From Thalassobaculum_A sp040219615 (GTDB lineage Bacteria; Pseudomonadota; Alphaproteobacteria; Thalassobaculales; Thalassobaculaceae), in the NCBI RefSeq assembly GCF_040219615.1, contig NZ_JAVJSE010000013.1:1-64000 (forward strand): a stretch of 64,000 nucleotides of DNA, written 5' to 3'. Position numbers and translations under genes: made by a program. Shown piece after piece: positions 61,449 to 64,000 of the stretch (positions are counted from its first letter, which is position 1; every line of letters begins with the position of its first letter). The notes below the pieces were generated by a model, which saw only the letters and a program-made list of their open reading frames with translations, was not told where the DNA came from and searched no databases.

Positions 61449-61513
61449 TCCCCTGCTCCTGCGCTACGGTTCGCCCGTGCTATGTTTTCGTCCCGGTGAA
61501 CGGGCAGTCATGT

Positions 61514-61532
61514 AAACTACACGGTGTAGTTT
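61514..61532. promoter_or_regulatory. 19-bp palindromic operator candidate between RND and TetR genes
   Basis: AAACTACAC-G-GTGTAGTTT is a perfect inverted repeat with 9-base arms and one central base, lying between the divergent starts at 61448 and 61557. A partial repeat (TGTAAACT) follows at 61534. Such sites are typical targets for TetR repressors, so the adjacent regulator probably controls both sides. Confidence 0.65.
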
Positions 61533-61556
61533 CTGTAAACTGGTGAGTGTACCCGA

Positions 61557-62210
61557 GTGAGTCAAGAGGCGATGGCCACGGAATTCGCGCCCTATTCGGA
61601 ACCGGAAACCCGGTCGCCCAAGGAAGCCCAGATCGTCGAGGCGGCCCGCCGGCTGTTCCTGGAGCAGGGCTACGAGATCACCTCGATGGACGCGATCGCG
61701 GCCGAGGCGAACGTCTCCAAGCGCACGGTCTACAACCATTTCCGCAGCAAGGAGCTGCTGTTCGTCGAGGTCATGGAGGGGATGTGCGCGCAGTTCGGCG
61801 TCGGCGACCGCGAGGCAATCGACCCGGCGGACGCGCCCGAGCGCTATCTGTGCTCGGTCGCCAAGTTCCTGCTGTCCAAGGTGCTGGACCCGCGCATGCA
61901 CTCGGTCACCCGGACGATCGCCGCGGAATCGGCGAGCTTCCCGGAGATGGGGCAGCGGTTCTGGGCGATCGGCCCCGGCAAGCTGGTCCAGGAAGTCACC
62001 GAGTACCTTGCCCGCCAGCACGAGGCCGGGGCGCTGTCGGTTCCGGACCCGCGGCTGTCGGCCGGCATGTTCCAGAGCATGGTGGCGGGCCCGATCTTCC
62101 TGCCGACGCTGTTCACCGGCGAGGCGCCCTACACCGAGGCCGACCGCGACCGCATCGCCCGCGAGGCGACCCGCATGTTCCTGGCGGCGCACCGGCCGAC
62201 GCAGGGGTAG
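61557..62210 (+). CDS. TetR family transcriptional regulator
   Basis: A 217-residue repressor with an N-terminal helix-turn-helix (about 26-70): EAARRLFLEQGYEITSMDAIAAEANVSKRTVYNHF-type sequence, and a helical ligand domain after it. It is divergent from the RND/LolA operon and next to a perfect palindrome, so self-regulation and control of the exporter are likely. The start is a GTG at 61557; an ATG at 61572 is possible but has a poorly spaced ribosome site. Confidence 0.92.
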   Translation: MSQEAMATEFAPYSEPETRSPKEAQIVEAARRLFLEQGYEITSMDAIAAEANVSKRTVYNHFRSKELLFVEVMEGMCAQFGVGDREAIDPADAPERYLCSVAKFLLSKVLDPRMHSVTRTIAAESASFPEMGQRFWAIGPGKLVQEVTEYLARQHEAGALSVPDPRLSAGMFQSMVAGPIFLPTLFTGEAPYTEADRDRIAREATRMFLAAHRPTQG

Positions 62211-62225
62211 GACGCCCGTCGCCTC

Positions 62226-62351
62226 GTGGGTTCCGGCTTCGTCCCGCCTCCGGCGGTCCGATCCGGAATGACGAAAGAGGAGGAGCGACCTAACACCCCC
62301 CTGCCGTCATTCCGGACGGACGCGCCACGGCGCGGCCGATCCGGAACCCAC
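62226..62351. repeat. Pair of REP-like hairpins (family 1)
   Basis: Units at 62226-62272 (GTGGGTTCCGG...CCGGAATGAC) and 62306-62351 (GTCATTCCGG...GGAACCCAC), between the convergent TetR and ABC ATPase genes. They may end both transcripts. Confidence 0.72.
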
Positions 62352-62370
62352 GGGCCGACGTGCGCCCCCC

Positions 62371-63153
62371 TCAGTCCTCGTAGGAATGCCCGGCCCTGAG
62401 GCCCTCGCGCACCCGGTGGGCGATTTCCAGGAACTCCGGGCTCTCGCGGATGTCGAGCGGGCGCTCGCGCGGCAGGGTGCTCTCCACGATGTCGGTCACC
62501 CGACCGGGCCGCGGCGACATCACCACGATGCGGGTCGAGAGATAGACCGCCTCGGGGATCGAGTGGGTGACGAAGCAGATGGTCTTCTCGGTCCGCGCCC
62601 ACAGCTCCAGCAACTGCTCGTTCAGGTGATCGCGGACGATCTCGTCGAGCGCCCCGAACGGCTCGTCCATCAGCAGCAGGTCGGCGTCGAAGGCCAGCGC
62701 CCGGGCGATCGAGGCGCGCTGCTGCATGCCGCCCGAGAGTTGCCAGGGGTACTTCTTCTCGAAGCCCGTGAGGTTCACCAGTTCCAGCGTCCGCGCCACC
62801 CGCTCGCGCTGTTCCTCCTTCGAGAAGCCGGAGATCTCCAGCGGCAGGGCGACGTTCTTCTCGATGGTCCGCCAGGGATACAGCGCCGCCGCCTGGAACA
62901 CGTAGCCGTAGGCCCGCTTCCGGCGCGCCTCCTCGGGGCTGACCCCGTTGACCCGGATGCTGCCGGCGGTCGGCTTCTCCAGGTCGGCGACGATCCGCAG
63001 GAAGGTGGTCTTGCCGCAGCCGGACGGCCCGATGAACGACACGAAGTCGCCCTTGCCGACCCGCAGGTCGACATCCGACAGGGCATGGACCGGACCGTCG
63101 TTGGTCTCGAAGGTCAGCCCGAGACCCTTGGCCTCGACGATCGGTCCGCTCAT
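62371..63153 (-). CDS. ABC transporter ATP-binding protein (SsuB/TauB/ThiZ type)
   Basis: A 260-residue importer ATPase. Walker A GPSGCGKT (~43-50), the Q-loop FQAAALYPW, the signature LSGGMQQR, Walker B LLLMDEPFGALDE and the His switch FVTHSIPEAV are complete. The pattern matches the nitrate/sulphonate/pyrimidine-precursor importers. It lies 19 bp after the dihydropyrimidinase gene on the same strand, so it may serve import of a pyrimidine or hydantoin. The permease and binding protein are not in this window. Confidence 0.92.
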   Translation of the reverse strand: MSGPIVEAKGLGLTFETNDGPVHALSDVDLRVGKGDFVSFIGPSGCGKTTFLRIVADLEKPTAGSIRVNGVSPEEARRKRAYGYVFQAAALYPWRTIEKNVALPLEISGFSKEEQRERVARTLELVNLTGFEKKYPWQLSGGMQQRASIARALAFDADLLLMDEPFGALDEIVRDHLNEQLLELWARTEKTICFVTHSIPEAVYLSTRIVVMSPRPGRVTDIVESTLPRERPLDIRESPEFLEIAHRVREGLRAGHSYED

Positions 63154-63172
63154 CGCCGCCGAAGTCCAGGCA

Positions 63173-64000
63173 TCAGACCCCCGCCGGCATGTTCTTCGGG
63201 TCGCGGACCACCTTGCGGGGTGCCGTGATCTCCTTCCACGTCGACAGCGCCCGGTTCGGCGCCGGGTTGGCCTCGCGCTTCACGAACTCGCCGTGGCCCG
63301 GCCGCGCCTTGACCGTCGATTCCTCGACCGCCACCTCGCCCCGGGTCAGGGTGAAGCGCGGCAGGCCGGTCACCTCGATGCCCTCGAACACGTTGTAGTC
63401 GATCACCGACTGCTGGGACTTGTGGGAGATCGTCTTCGAGCGCTTCGGGTCCCACACCACGATGTCGGCGTCGGCGCCCTCCACGATCGCGCCCTTGCGC
63501 GGGTACATGTTCAGGATCTTGGCGATGTTGGTGGAGGTCACCGCCACGAACTCGTTCATGGTCAGCCGGCCGGTGTTCACGCCGCGGGTCCACAGCACCG
63601 GCAGCCGGTCCTCCAGCCCGCCGGTGCCGTTCGGGATCTTGGTGAAGTCGCCGACGCCATAGCGCTTCTGCTCGGTGGTGAAGGCGCAGTGGTCGGTCGC
63701 CACCACCTGCAGGCTGCCGGCGGCCAGGCCGGCCCACAGCCCGTCCTGGTGCAGCTTGCTGCGGAACGGCGGCGACATCACCCGGCGTGCGGCGTGGTCC
63801 CAGTCCGGATGGGCGTATTCGCTCTCGTCCAGCACCAGGTGCTGGATCAGCGGCTCGCCGAACACCCGCATGCCCTTCTGGCGGGCCCGGCGGATCGCCT
63901 CGTGGGCCTGCTCGCAGGACACGTGGACGATGTAGAGCGGCACGCCCGCCGTGTCGGCGATCATGATGGCGCGGTTGGCGGCCTCGCCCTCGACCTCGGG
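63173..64000 (-). CDS. hydA: Dihydropyrimidinase/hydantoinase, 5' end beyond the window
   Basis: The C-terminal ~276 residues of an amidohydrolase that opens dihydropyrimidine or hydantoin rings. VVATDHCAFTTEQK has the metal-binding Asp, YIVHVSCEQAHEAI a metal His region, and EGADADIVVWDPKRSKTIS the usual C-terminal sheet. The coding frame continues to the window edge (ANRAIMIADTAGVP), so the start is outside. It is next to an importer ATPase, consistent with pyrimidine catabolism. Confidence 0.9.
   Translation of the reverse strand, partial: PEVEGEAANRAIMIADTAGVPLYIVHVSCEQAHEAIRRARQKGMRVFGEPLIQHLVLDESEYAHPDWDHAARRVMSPPFRSKLHQDGLWAGLAAGSLQVVATDHCAFTTEQKRYGVGDFTKIPNGTGGLEDRLPVLWTRGVNTGRLTMNEFVAVTSTNIAKILNMYPRKGAIVEGADADIVVWDPKRSKTISHKSQQSVIDYNVFEGIEVTGLPRFTLTRGEVAVEESTVKARPGHGEFVKREANPAPNRALSTWKEITAPRKVVRDPKNMPAGV

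Noticed and set aside
59106..61499. 797-codon open frame antisense to the RND transporter
   Set aside because: Composition is repetitive and basic with no recognisable domain; the opposite strand carries a full MMPL transporter.

Overview
The window is very GC-rich chromosomal DNA of an alphaproteobacterium, most likely a Rhodospirillales-type organism. This rests on base composition, on lineage-typical small genes (an SdhAF4/DUF1674 protein, a DUF4170 protein), on the rsmB-rpe-heparinase gene order and on tadA lying back to back with a large-subunit pseudouridine synthase. The species is not identified. I saw no rRNA, tRNA, CRISPR array or intact insertion sequence.

Layout. 0.2-8.9 kb: a leftward block of htpX, rsmB, rpe, a heparinase-like gene and a surface-polysaccharide trio (WecA-type glycosyltransferase, sugar epimerase, WbpM/CapD-type dehydratase). 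9-12.5 kb: housekeeping genes (SdhAF4-like, PEP-mutase/isocitrate-lyase family, rsmD, rluB-like, tadA). 12.6-15.6 kb: a 2OG-Fe(II) oxygenase, a methyltransferase and a GT61 glycosyltransferase. 16-25.7 kb: an ABC-F ATPase with a possible leader peptide, a 3-hydroxybenzoate 4-monooxygenase-like flavoprotein, an EAL-CBS-GGDEF protein facing a TIR-like protein, purD, xseA and an M23 peptidase. 25.7-31.8 kb: lipid and envelope genes (lpxK, waaA, a DUF374 acyltransferase), then a plcP-agt-diacylglycerol-kinase set around a divergent promoter with two Pho-box-like sites, which looks like a phosphate-starvation lipid-remodelling module. 31.9-43.6 kb: ppc, a YHS protein, pmbA, creatinase, a pentapeptide-repeat protein, a cytochrome c, a tandemly duplicated DUF4170 protein, a MATE exporter and two poorly known genes.

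43.7-47.7 kb is an accessory islet. GC falls sharply (21 of 60 bases in 43741-43800, against 46 of 60 in 43501-43560). It carries an OmpA-domain membrane protein, a HEPN-like protein and a DUF6161 membrane protein, and ends at what looks like a decayed serine recombinase.

47.7-57.4 kb is a rightward catabolic cluster: enoyl-CoA hydratase, GntR regulator, PcaD-like lactonase, GST, class III CoA-transferase, carboxymuconolactone-decarboxylase-like protein, two-subunit class I fumarase-like hydratase, D-2-hydroxyacid dehydrogenase and PcaG/PcaH-like dioxygenase subunits. It resembles a rewired protocatechuate/beta-ketoadipate route without pcaB or pcaIJ in view. It is followed by an MMPL/RND transporter with a LolA-like partner, a divergent TetR gene with a palindromic operator, and an ABC ATPase next to a dihydropyrimidinase that runs off the right edge. 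Gaps from 42.7 kb to the right end are filled with REP-like hairpins and copies of a roughly 234-bp element with terminal inverted repeats. These repeats are not seen between about 0.24 and 42.6 kb.
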